From NCBI GenBank assembly GCA_002346525.1, contig DDZY01000008.1, positions 3,885-11,341 on the forward strand: a stretch of 7,457 bases of DNA, read 5' to 3'. Origin of the DNA: Proteobacteria bacterium UBA2996. GTDB lineage: Bacteria; Pseudomonadota; Gammaproteobacteria; Arenicellales; UBA868. This document shows positions 1 through 6,009 of the stretch, piece after piece; the stretch's first letter is position 1; the number at the start of each line of letters is the position of its first letter. The position numbers and the translations under genes are program-made. The notes below the pieces were generated by a model. It did no database searches. It saw only the letters and a list, made by a program, of their open reading frames with translations, and was not told where the DNA came from.

Positions 1-989
1 AGACCGACTTCTCCAATATCGTATCCACCCTCCATGACAAACAGGGTCTGAATCCCCAGCTCGCCAATAAGTTCGCCCACTGTAAGATAGTCCGGGGTGG
101 TCAACTTGAAAAAACTAATGGGATCGTGCTCAAAAGTATCAACGCCCAGAGACACCACCAAGTGCTGCGGTGAGAATTCCCGGATGTGGCCTAACGCGTC
201 ATCCAACGCTTCGCGCCACCGACTAAACAGGGTCCCCGGCGGCATCGGGTAATTGCGGTTAAAGCCCATGCCGGCACCCAATCCCATCTCATCAGAATAG
301 CCCAGATAATGGGGAAAGGCGTCCTCTGGGTCACCGTGCAGCGAACAGAAGAGCACATCATCGCGCTCATAGAATATATCCTGCGTGCCGTTTCCGTGAT
401 GGAAATCCACATCCAGGATGGCCACCCGCTCCGAGCCACTATCGAGCAAATACTGGGCCGCAATCGCAGCATTATTGAGAAAACAGTATCCGCCGAACAT
501 ATCCCGCGCCGCATGATGTCCCGGCGGGCGACACAGGGAAAAAATTCCGGACTCCCCTGAGACGAGGGCCTTGGCCCCGGTCAGCGCCACATCTTTTGAA
601 GCCACCGCCGCTTCCCAGGTCCCCTCCGTGATAGAGGTTTCGGCTGCCAGCGCATAGTAGCCCAGTTTCCCTTCTATAAACCGGGGCACCCGGCACTGCA
701 TCCGTCTTGCCGGCCAGACAGATGCCATTGCCTCACCGGTGTATCCGGTCTGACTCCACTCCTTCCAGGCAGTCTCAAGAAAAGCAACAAAGTCAGCATC
801 ATGAATCCTCAGCACAGGATCCATTGAAAAGGATTCAGGTGCCTCAACCGATCCCAGCTTGGCATCACGCACTGCCTCAACAACCATATCGGCACGCGAC
901 GGACGTTCAAACGGCTTGACCAGCTCACCGCCATATAACTCGGTTCTCGCATCGCGCAACCGATGCTGTTCACTGAAGATTGTTCTCAT
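1..989 (-). CDS. aphA: acetylpolyamine amidohydrolase, histone deacetylase superfamily (C-terminus beyond window)
   Basis: Zinc-dependent cytoplasmic deacetylase expected to remove acetyl groups from N-acetylputrescine, N-acetylcadaverine or longer acetylpolyamines. The 329 visible codons are open throughout and, from memory, align almost without gaps with Mycoplana ramosa APAH (341 residues), so only about 12 C-terminal residues are missing. Visible landmarks are MRTIFSE at the N-terminus, RPPGHH with tandem His158/His159, DVDFHHGNGTQ with zinc ligands Asp195 and His197, SLGVDTFEHDP with Asp284, and EGGY with Tyr323. These positions equal the M. ramosa numbering as I recall it. The ATG at 989 gives the family's N-terminus and is preceded by a modest GGTGA. 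It is the last visible gene of the operon, 41 bp after the M20 gene. A generic deacetylase of the AcuC type is less likely because the N-terminal block and the loop around 90-120 are of APAH type. The physiological substrate may be another N-acyl amine. Confidence 0.93.
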   Translation of the reverse strand, partial: MRTIFSEQHRLRDARTELYGGELVKPFERPSRADMVVEAVRDAKLGSVEAPESFSMDPVLRIHDADFVAFLETAWKEWSQTGYTGEAMASVWPARRMQCRVPRFIEGKLGYYALAAETSITEGTWEAAVASKDVALTGAKALVSGESGIFSLCRPPGHHAARDMFGGYCFLNNAAIAAQYLLDSGSERVAILDVDFHHGNGTQDIFYERDDVLFCSLHGDPEDAFPHYLGYSDEMGLGAGMGFNRNYPMPPGTLFSRWREALDDALGHIREFSPQHLVVSLGVDTFEHDPISFFKLTTPDYLTVGELIGELGIQTLFVMEGGYDIGEVG

Positions 990-1030
990 AGGGTCACCAC
1001 TTTCTCTCGATCTCGCGCCATAGCGCAGAT

Positions 1031-2236
1031 TCAGTGCTGCAGCCCCCGGGACTGCAGATGTGAGACCAACCGGCCGATAAACTGCCAGCACTGCATCAGT
1101 TGCACTTCTTCCACATATTCATCCGGGCGGTGCGCCTGCAGAATACTGCCCGGACCGCATACGACGCAAGGAATCTTCACCTGGTCACCAAAGAGTCCTG
1201 CTTCTGATCCAAAACTGATCTTCTCAGGATCATTGTTATCCTCCAGGAGCATCTGGACAAAACGTACCACTGGCGCATCGGCAGGCGTGTTGAGTCCGGG
1301 ATACCCGGCAAGTGGTTCAATAGAAATCGACGTCTCCGGATCGACGGCATGCATCCTCGGCAGGAGCTCTTGTTCCACATAAGATGCGATCTGCTGAAAA
1401 TAGCTATCCGCTTTTTCCTCTGGCAAATGCCGCAATTCAAAGCGGAACTCACAGGCGTCCGGCACGATGTTGAGCGCCCGCCCCCCCTTAATGGGTCCAA
1501 CGTGCAGAGTACTGTGGGGCACACGATAGCCATTATCGATCAGGCCGTGCTCATGCGCCGTTTTATAGACATTCCGGATGTGGCAGATCAGATCCGCTGC
1601 AATCTCTACCGCGTTCACGCCTTCCACGGGATAGGCTGAATGGGCTGCGCGCCCTCGGATATGGACGCGCCAACTCTGCTTTCCCTTGTGTGCATTAATC
1701 ACCTTCATGGTGGTGGGTTCCCCGATGATCCCCATGGCAGGTTTGACGGGCTGCTGCGTCAGCACATCCAGGAGCCGGCGGACACCAATGCATCCGATCT
1801 CTTCATCATAGGAAAACGCGAGATGCACTGGCGCCAACAGGGGCTTTTCCATCATCTGTGGAACTTTAGCGAGTGCGCAGGCAATAAAGCCTTTCATGTC
1901 AGCGGTTCCCCGCCCGAAAAGCGCCCCTGCCTGCCGACTCAACACAAAGGGGTCTGTTGACCAGTCCTGTCCATCCACAGGTACCACATCGGTATGGCCG
2001 GAAAGCATGACCCCTGGCTTGTCTTGAGGGCCTACGGTCGCATAGAGATTCGCCTTGGCGCCCGTCTCGTCATGGACCAGTAAACTGTCGATGCCGAAAC
2101 CGGCCAGGTAATTTTTGATCCAGGCAATGAGATCCAGATTGGAGTTGCGGCTGGTGGTGTCGAATGCAATCAGCTCCCCAAGGAGCTGATACAGCGCGTC
2201 GTCCTGCGCCTGATCGCCAGCCTCAGGAATACTCAC
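1031..2236 (-). CDS. argE: ArgE-like M20 family metallo-deacylase (acetylornithine deacetylase family)
   Basis: A 401-residue two-zinc M20 amidohydrolase of the acetylornithine deacetylase type, which releases an acyl group from an N-acyl amino acid. Metal and catalytic residues are present: SGHTDVVPVDG with His81 and Asp83, GRGTADMKG with Asp113, YDEEIG with Glu145 (general base) and Glu146, IGEPT with Glu173, and the late LQAHRPDEY with His369. A lid/dimerisation domain lies at about 182-290, with the conserved His199 in RAAHS. The start is GTG at 2236: it overlaps the previous stop as GTGA, and an in-frame TGA only six bases upstream (2240-2242) rules out a longer protein. A weak GGTGAT precedes it. 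Its place in an oxygenase operon, away from arginine genes, suggests a catabolic N-acyl compound rather than arginine synthesis. The argE symbol therefore marks family resemblance, not proven role. Confidence 0.88.
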   Translation of the reverse strand: MSIPEAGDQAQDDALYQLLGELIAFDTTSRNSNLDLIAWIKNYLAGFGIDSLLVHDETGAKANLYATVGPQDKPGVMLSGHTDVVPVDGQDWSTDPFVLSRQAGALFGRGTADMKGFIACALAKVPQMMEKPLLAPVHLAFSYDEEIGCIGVRRLLDVLTQQPVKPAMGIIGEPTTMKVINAHKGKQSWRVHIRGRAAHSAYPVEGVNAVEIAADLICHIRNVYKTAHEHGLIDNGYRVPHSTLHVGPIKGGRALNIVPDACEFRFELRHLPEEKADSYFQQIASYVEQELLPRMHAVDPETSISIEPLAGYPGLNTPADAPVVRFVQMLLEDNNDPEKISFGSEAGLFGDQVKIPCVVCGPGSILQAHRPDEYVEEVQLMQCWQFIGRLVSHLQSRGLQH

Positions 2237-2907
2237 GGATCACCCGGTACGCCGTACGCAGGCGCAACTGCGGGATTCAGCGCACGATCCAGATAATCAT
2301 TCATCTGTGGCTGATAGCGCAGCCACAGATCCCGAAGATCACTCACTGGATCATCGGACCAATCGACCCGCAAATCCACGAGGGGCCAGGCATTCTCCCC
2401 AGCCACCAGCAACGCCGCCGAATGAGTGGGGCCTTCCTCCCCACCGGCTGCTACGCCAGCTTCCAGGGCGCACAAAAGACGCTCTGCCAGATGCGAAGTG
2501 GCATGCCGGGAGAATCCTTCCGTCATGGCCGCTGGCACTTTGGTAGACGAAAGCAGATTTCCTGCGGCGACGCATTGATGGCCATGAGACACCGCGTGGG
2601 TGCCGAGAATTTCCGATCCCGTACACTCGGCGATGTTGCCCCTGAGATCAACTGCCGTGACCTGGCGATATTGCGCGAATGGTCTCTCATCCATTACCGA
2701 TGCCAAAGCGGATGGCGCATCAACTCCCTGCGCCATCAAATCAAGCATTTCATTACCAATGGAGGGATCCGTGACATTTTGTGTAGCCACGGCGCCGGCA
2801 CCTGCCCTGACCCAGGGACATCGGCTCCCCACACTGATGCTGGAGGTAGTGATCGCCACCCCGGCCATTGCCGCCCGTTCACACATCCCTACAATCGAAA
2901 AAGTCAC
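2233..2907 (-). CDS. DUF1028 family protein (probable Ntn-hydrolase fold)
   Basis: A 224-residue protein of the DUF1028 family, recognised by its start MTFSIVG, the GVAITTSSISVGSRCPWVRAG stretch near residues 16-36, and AVATQN followed by a glycine-rich continuation. The family has no established reaction. I recall it being placed in the N-terminal-nucleophile hydrolase clan, which would make Thr2 the candidate nucleophile after removal of Met1; this is unverified here. The length fits the short form without the C-terminal extension seen in some members. No signal peptide or membrane segment is visible. The start is GTG at 2907, supported by GAGGT at 2914-2918 six bases upstream, by an in-frame TGA at 2917-2919, and by the family's MTFSI beginning. 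It overlaps the oxygenase stop upstream and the M20 start downstream, each as GTGA, so translation of the three is probably coupled. An amide- or peptide-cutting job is an inference from fold and neighbours. Confidence 0.9.
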   Translation of the reverse strand: MTFSIVGMCERAAMAGVAITTSSISVGSRCPWVRAGAGAVATQNVTDPSIGNEMLDLMAQGVDAPSALASVMDERPFAQYRQVTAVDLRGNIAECTGSEILGTHAVSHGHQCVAAGNLLSSTKVPAAMTEGFSRHATSHLAERLLCALEAGVAAGGEEGPTHSAALLVAGENAWPLVDLRVDWSDDPVSDLRDLWLRYQPQMNDYLDRALNPAVAPAYGVPGDP

Positions 2908-3800
2908 TGTGCTACCTCATCCTTACCCTCATCCGCACCGGCTGCCTGTTGGCCCTGCAGTCCAAAGAACGAGTCATCAGGATACGGCTCAAGAATCTCC
3001 ATGGTTCCTGCGCGGAGGCGTGCAACATGTGTCGGTTCGCCGGCCACGATACGCCGGTAAAAACGGGAGGGTACCGCAGGCGGCATGATGGCAAAGGCAT
3101 CAGCCGCACGGTAGTCAGCGATCAGCATCCGGCGGTCTCGATCTTGTGACTGATTAGGTCCTCCGCCGTGCAGTGTCCAGATATCCATCAGACAAACGTC
3201 ACCGGCCTTGCCGACGAGGCTATCGGCTCTGCCGTCAAACTGATCAAACAGCGCCGGATCTGTTGAGCCAATAAACTTGCCGTCATGGAAATGGGTATAT
3301 CTTTCGCGGTGCGAACCGGGCACCAGTCGCGCGCAGCCGTTGTCTTCATCCATATCATCGAGAAAGAGCAGCACCGTAATCCCATCGTCGTTGGTGTGGG
3401 GATCAAACGGATGGTCGGCATGATATTCGACTCGAGTCCCTGCCCCGGGAAATTTGTTGTTGAGTTTGCAGTGGTGAAAGAAGACGTTGGGCCCAATGAG
3501 ATCTGAAACCACTTGCGGCAGGTCTCCCTCGAAAAGCAGCTTTTGGTAAATCTCAGAAATATCCGTCGGATTTGCGACTCGACGAAGGCGGGGATGGGCA
3601 GCGGTGTGCCCTTGTTCGAGATCGAAACGGGCCTTGCCATTGGGAGTGTCAAAACCGTAATTGGCGTCGTACTCACGACTTTCCTCTACCCACTCCTGCA
3701 ACTGTGACAGGAGATCACCACGCACGGTCTCCGACACCAGTCCCGGCAACATGAGATAGCCCTGACGCTTGAACTCTGAAATCTGGGTTTCGCTCAACAT
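2904..3800 (-). CDS. phytanoyl-CoA dioxygenase (PhyH) family Fe(II)/2-oxoglutarate oxygenase
   Basis: A 298-residue soluble oxygenase with the PhyH double-stranded beta-helix signature. It should couple decarboxylation of 2-oxoglutarate to hydroxylation of an organic substrate. The iron triad is visible as His127 and Asp129 in VEYHADHPFD and His211 in WTLHGGGPNQS. Arg223 or Arg224, 12-13 residues after the distal His, is the likely 2-oxoglutarate anchor. The segment GITVLLFLDDMDEDNGCARL followed by VPGSHRERY is typical of bacterial PhyH proteins acting on small molecules. The ATG at 3800 has a perfect AGGAGG eight bases upstream. The gene is 83 bp after the Rid gene and ends inside the DUF1028 start. 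The last 20 residues are Gln/Ala/Gly/Glu-rich and probably disordered. Ectoine hydroxylase (EctD) belongs to the same superfamily, but the EctD signature is absent and no ectoine genes are nearby, so the substrate is unknown. Confidence 0.9.
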   Translation of the reverse strand: MLSETQISEFKRQGYLMLPGLVSETVRGDLLSQLQEWVEESREYDANYGFDTPNGKARFDLEQGHTAAHPRLRRVANPTDISEIYQKLLFEGDLPQVVSDLIGPNVFFHHCKLNNKFPGAGTRVEYHADHPFDPHTNDDGITVLLFLDDMDEDNGCARLVPGSHRERYTHFHDGKFIGSTDPALFDQFDGRADSLVGKAGDVCLMDIWTLHGGGPNQSQDRDRRMLIADYRAADAFAIMPPAVPSRFYRRIVAGEPTHVARLRAGTMEILEPYPDDSFFGLQGQQAAGADEGKDEVAQ

Positions 3801-3808
3801 ACCTTTTA

Positions 3809-3814
3809 CCTCCT
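3809..3814 (-). promoter_or_regulatory. strong Shine-Dalgarno site of the PhyH-family gene
   Basis: Reads AGGAGG on the minus strand, eight bases before the ATG at 3800. It lies in a purine-rich 83-bp spacer (3801-3883) in which I see no hairpin or promoter. A full-consensus site here suggests independent, efficient initiation of the three-gene coupled block that follows. Confidence 0.8.
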
Positions 3815-3883
3815 CTGTTACCCCTATTACCTTTATCGCTTCAACTTATCTTTGGTCTTTACTTTTACTCCGGCTTCAAGACC

Positions 3884-4297
3884 TTAATCCGGGATCACAG
3901 CAGTCACTTCAATCTCCACAACCCACTCCGGTCTCGCCAATGCTGGAACGACCAGGCCGGTGGAACAGGGGAATACCCCTTTCAGCCATTTACCCATCTC
4001 CTGGTAGACGGCATCGCGGTAGCGAATATCGGTCAGATAAACCACGATCCTACAGATATGTCCCAGTTCACTACCCGCTTCTTCTAGCAACATCTGGATA
4101 TTTTCCATTGCCTTGGCGGTTTGTGCACCAGCGTCGCCCACATGCAACGACTCACGGGTATCCAAATCCTGAGCCACCTGACCTCGCAGAAATACCCAAG
4201 TTCCCCGGGCCACCACCGCCTGGCAAAGATCATTATCCAGCTTCTGCTCAGGATAAGTCTCCCGGGTATTGAACGGCCGAATACGCTCATGAATCAT
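3884..4297 (-). CDS. RidA/YjgF/UK114 family protein lacking the archetypal catalytic Arg
   Basis: A 137-residue single-domain YjgF-fold protein, normally trimeric with active sites between subunits. Archetypal RidA hydrolyses reactive enamine/imine intermediates; related members act as 2-aminomuconate deaminase or in pyrimidine breakdown (RutC). Family landmarks are WVFLRGQVAQD (34-44), AKAMENIQMLLEEAG (61-75), VVYLTDIRYRDAVY (85-98) and EWVVEIEVTAVI near the end. The segment equivalent to RidA Pro-Ala-Arg-Ser reads Pro110-Cys111-Ser112-Thr113, so the Arg needed by E. coli RidA (Arg105) is Ser here. This places it in another Rid subgroup, with a different or unknown reaction. I chose the ATG at 4297 because AGGAGG lies seven bases before it; an ATG at 4315 would place that site inside the coding region. 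It sits 100 bp after the HpaB-like gene, whose product may release the imine or enol it handles. Confidence 0.9.
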   Translation of the reverse strand: MIHERIRPFNTRETYPEQKLDNDLCQAVVARGTWVFLRGQVAQDLDTRESLHVGDAGAQTAKAMENIQMLLEEAGSELGHICRIVVYLTDIRYRDAVYQEMGKWLKGVFPCSTGLVVPALARPEWVVEIEVTAVIPD

Positions 4298-4304
4298 CTC
4301 AGAT

Positions 4305-4310
4305 CCTCCT
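4305..4310 (-). promoter_or_regulatory. Shine-Dalgarno site deciding the Rid gene start
   Basis: Minus-strand AGGAGG seven bases before the ATG at 4297. It argues for that start and against the in-frame ATG at 4315, which would add six residues (MEGGSE) encoded by the ribosome-binding site itself. Confidence 0.8.
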
Positions 4311-4340
4311 TCCAATCGATCGTGACGCTTGTGTTATCGC

Positions 4341-4370
4341 CAGGAGACATGGTCCAGAGACCGTCACCTG
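4341..4370 (-). other. imperfect hairpin in the spacer between the HpaB-like and Rid genes
   Basis: A 30-base dyad lies in the 100-bp spacer. The outer stem of four pairs (4341-4344 with 4367-4370) is followed by an A-A mismatch and three pairs (4346-4348 with 4363-4365). A two-base bulge on one side and four further pairs (4351-4354 with 4359-4362) close a tetraloop, giving eleven pairs in all. No U-tract follows in the direction of transcription, so it is not a standard intrinsic terminator. It could act as an mRNA processing or stabilising element that sets the first gene's dose apart from the rest. No function is proven. Confidence 0.45.
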
Positions 4371-4397
4371 ATACTCCCAAATTACGCCCGCCGCCGC

Positions 4398-5876
4398 TTA
4401 TGACCCAGATTTGGGTTTAGCGGAGAAATCGGCAGTTACCCTATCAGACAAATCGGCCGAACGTCGAACAAAATCCAGCGTATCCTCCCAGTCAAAATTC
4501 CGGTAGACCGCGCCCAAATGCGCAAATGGAGGGGCTTGGGCAAAAAGCTGGAAAGTCAATCGATGCCCAGCGTAATCCGAGTTCAGTAGATCTCGGGCGT
4601 AAGCCAGTAGTTTACGGCGATCCTCAGCCCACCAGTTCTCATTAACGGAATAATATTTCTCCAGCCAAGGGCCGCTCTCCTGATCCTCAAAACACGCGAG
4701 ATCCGGCGTGACACAGATCTGACCACCGCATAGCTCACGCGCCAGATGCATCATGGCCGGAAGGTTGGCGCACGCATGAACCCGGCCCGTGAAGAGCAAC
4801 GACTGGTTGGGCATCAAAAGGTCGCTAGGACTTTTCTCGGCAAGCGCGATGGCGGCTGTGAGGTGCGCATGAATACCCTCGCGATACACCGCCAGTTGAG
4901 CAAGCTTTTCCTGAACCGCCTGCTGCTTATCCAGCCCCGTCTGCTTCACGTTAAACAATGCCGCCCCAATCATCATGTCCGCGTATTTGAGAATGCGCTG
5001 GACAAATGCAAAGGCCGAATAGCGGTGCAGCGTCGCCCGGATAAAGGCTGCTGCCTTGGTATGGCGGTAGAACAGTACGTTCTCCCAGGGAATCAGGACG
5101 TTGTCGAAGATGACCAGCGCATCGATCTCATCAAAGCGGTTTGACAGCGGATAGTCTTCTTTGGGGGCACGCCCGGAAAAGCCCGTTCGACAGATCATCC
5201 GGATGCCCGGCGACCCAAGATCACAGATGAAGCCTACCGCGTAATCTGAATAGGCTTCATTGCCCCAGTTGGCAATGGTGGGCTTGGTGAATGCCTGATT
5301 GGCGTAAGGTGCTGCAGTCTCAAATTTGGCGCCACGAACGACGATGCCTTCGTCGGTTTCCTTGACGACGTGCAGCAACATGTCTGGATCCTGATCCTGG
5401 GGCGCCTTGGACCGGTCACCCTTGGGATCCGTATTGGCGGACACGTGGAACGGATCGTGATCAATAACCCGATGAATATGATTGGCGATGTTCTGGGAAA
5501 ACTGAGGATCGACCTGGTTGAGTACGTCCTGGCCATCATAAAGCGACCACATCTCGCCCACGGTTTCATCCCCCACTCGGGTCACTACCCCACCGATATC
5601 CTCAAAGACCGCATCAGTTGACTTTCGCTTATCCTGCCAATCCTCCTGGGTATACGGCAGCTTCAACCCCACCGAAAACCGCTCATCTTTGTCGTCGTGA
5701 TAGATCATCAAAGGCGCGGTGGCCGCATCATGCTGCATGTCGTAGATCCGCGCGCGTATATCGACCAGCGGCTTGAACATCGGGTGCGTGGTGACATCAG
5801 GCACTTTCTCGCCGTTCATGAACACCACCCTGCCATCGCGAATCGATTCGCGGTACTCCTCTCCCGTTCTAATCAT
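4398..5876 (-). CDS. HpaB-family FADH2-dependent monooxygenase (4-hydroxyphenylacetate 3-hydroxylase type)
   Basis: A 492-residue oxygenase component of a two-component flavin monooxygenase with the acyl-CoA-dehydrogenase fold. The family uses reduced FAD from a separate reductase to hydroxylate phenols or oxidise heterocycles. The N-terminal half carries MIRTGEEYRESIRDGR and the central beta domain, with FHVSANTDPKGDRS at 143-156 and ICRTGFSGRAP at 228-238. The family hallmark YPLSNRFDEIDALVIFDNVL (242-261) and IPWENVLFYRH (262-272) lead into the helical C-terminal domain. Length is close to Thermus HpaB (about 480) and shorter than E. coli HpaB (about 520). The usual substrate motif Arg-Ser/Thr-Pro-Asp-Tyr-like appears as Arg100-Val-Gly-Asp-Glu104, so the substrate is probably not 4-hydroxyphenylacetate; His144 may be the substrate-binding His. 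No reductase gene (HpaC type) is in the window. The ATG at 5876 has AGGAAGG upstream. First gene of the operon, divergent from the LysR gene. Confidence 0.92.
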   Translation of the reverse strand: MIRTGEEYRESIRDGRVVFMNGEKVPDVTTHPMFKPLVDIRARIYDMQHDAATAPLMIYHDDKDERFSVGLKLPYTQEDWQDKRKSTDAVFEDIGGVVTRVGDETVGEMWSLYDGQDVLNQVDPQFSQNIANHIHRVIDHDPFHVSANTDPKGDRSKAPQDQDPDMLLHVVKETDEGIVVRGAKFETAAPYANQAFTKPTIANWGNEAYSDYAVGFICDLGSPGIRMICRTGFSGRAPKEDYPLSNRFDEIDALVIFDNVLIPWENVLFYRHTKAAAFIRATLHRYSAFAFVQRILKYADMMIGAALFNVKQTGLDKQQAVQEKLAQLAVYREGIHAHLTAAIALAEKSPSDLLMPNQSLLFTGRVHACANLPAMMHLARELCGGQICVTPDLACFEDQESGPWLEKYYSVNENWWAEDRRKLLAYARDLLNSDYAGHRLTFQLFAQAPPFAHLGAVYRNFDWEDTLDFVRRSADLSDRVTADFSAKPKSGS

Positions 5877-5901
5877 GACTTCCTTCCTGTGTTAAAGGGG
5901 C

Positions 5902-5934
5902 TATCGGCGGCAAACGCCAGCACGCTTGCCGATA
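5902..5934. promoter_or_regulatory. inverted repeat, possible operator or leader hairpin
   Basis: TATCGGC at 5902-5908 is exactly repeated in inverse as GCCGATA at 5928-5934, 19 bases apart. A second, overlapping register pairs 5908-5916 with 5923-5931 (eight of nine pairs, six-base loop). If the operon starts near 5960, this lies in its 5' leader and could fold in either of two competing ways. Otherwise it may be a protein-binding dyad. It is not a classical T-N11-A LysR box. Confidence 0.45.
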
Positions 5935-5961
5935 CGACACCCCCGCATCATCGCGATCCCG

Positions 5962-5985
5962 CAAAAATTGTAAAATATAGTTTTG
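5962..5985. promoter_or_regulatory. A/T-rich imperfect palindrome, candidate LysR-type binding site
   Basis: CAAAA at 5962-5966 and TTTTG at 5981-5985 form a perfect five-base dyad, with one further symmetric T/A pair inside (5968 and 5979). The spacing between that T and A is ten, not the classic eleven. Its place over both candidate -10 elements would fit autorepression or promoter control by the neighbouring regulator. The call rests on symmetry and position only. Confidence 0.35.
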
Positions 5986-6009
5986 AAATGAATTAGATAG
6001 ATTTTTTTT

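Larger units (their letters stand above)
5877..6009. promoter_or_regulatory. divergent control region between the operon and the LysR gene
   Basis: This 133-bp stretch separates two divergent start codons, the usual place for LysR-type regulators to bind and control both sides. The operon side is G+C-rich with an inverted repeat; the last 50 bases before the LysR gene are strongly A/T-rich. A possible minus-strand -10 element TACAAT lies at 5967-5972, with no good -35 at 16-18 bp, as expected for an activator-dependent promoter. A plus-strand TATAGT at 5976-5981 is a weak candidate for the regulator's own promoter. The two candidates nearly abut. Neither promoter is certain. Confidence 0.6.

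Noticed and set aside
1011..1029. Small hairpin between the M20 and APAH genes
   Set aside because: About seven pairs with a bulge and a four-base loop, with no U-run after it. It is too short and too poorly placed to call a terminator, and the operon appears to continue.
963..1382. 139-codon plus-strand frame across the start of the APAH gene and the end of the M20 gene
   Set aside because: It is antisense to the conserved His369 region of the M20 protein and has no ribosome-binding site or recognisable domain.
1031..2236. Housekeeping arginine biosynthesis assignment
   Set aside because: The enzyme family is right, but the gene is translationally coupled to a DUF1028 gene inside a catabolic-looking operon and no arginine gene is present, so the biosynthetic role is not assumed.
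2164..3060. 298-codon open frame on the plus strand
   Set aside because: It lies opposite the DUF1028 gene and parts of its neighbours. Its translation is low-complexity, rich in Arg, Pro, His and Ser, with no family motif, while the minus-strand proteins are clearly recognisable. It is a shadow frame.
2904..3800. Ectoine hydroxylase (EctD) or ectoine catabolism cluster
   Set aside because: The oxygenase shares only the general PhyH-fold iron motif. None of the other genes is an ectoine hydrolase or synthase, and the distal His to Arg segment differs from EctD.
4298..4315. Longer Rid protein starting at ATG 4315
   Set aside because: The extra codons are the Shine-Dalgarno sequence itself; the ATG at 4297 is spaced correctly behind it and matches the usual family length.
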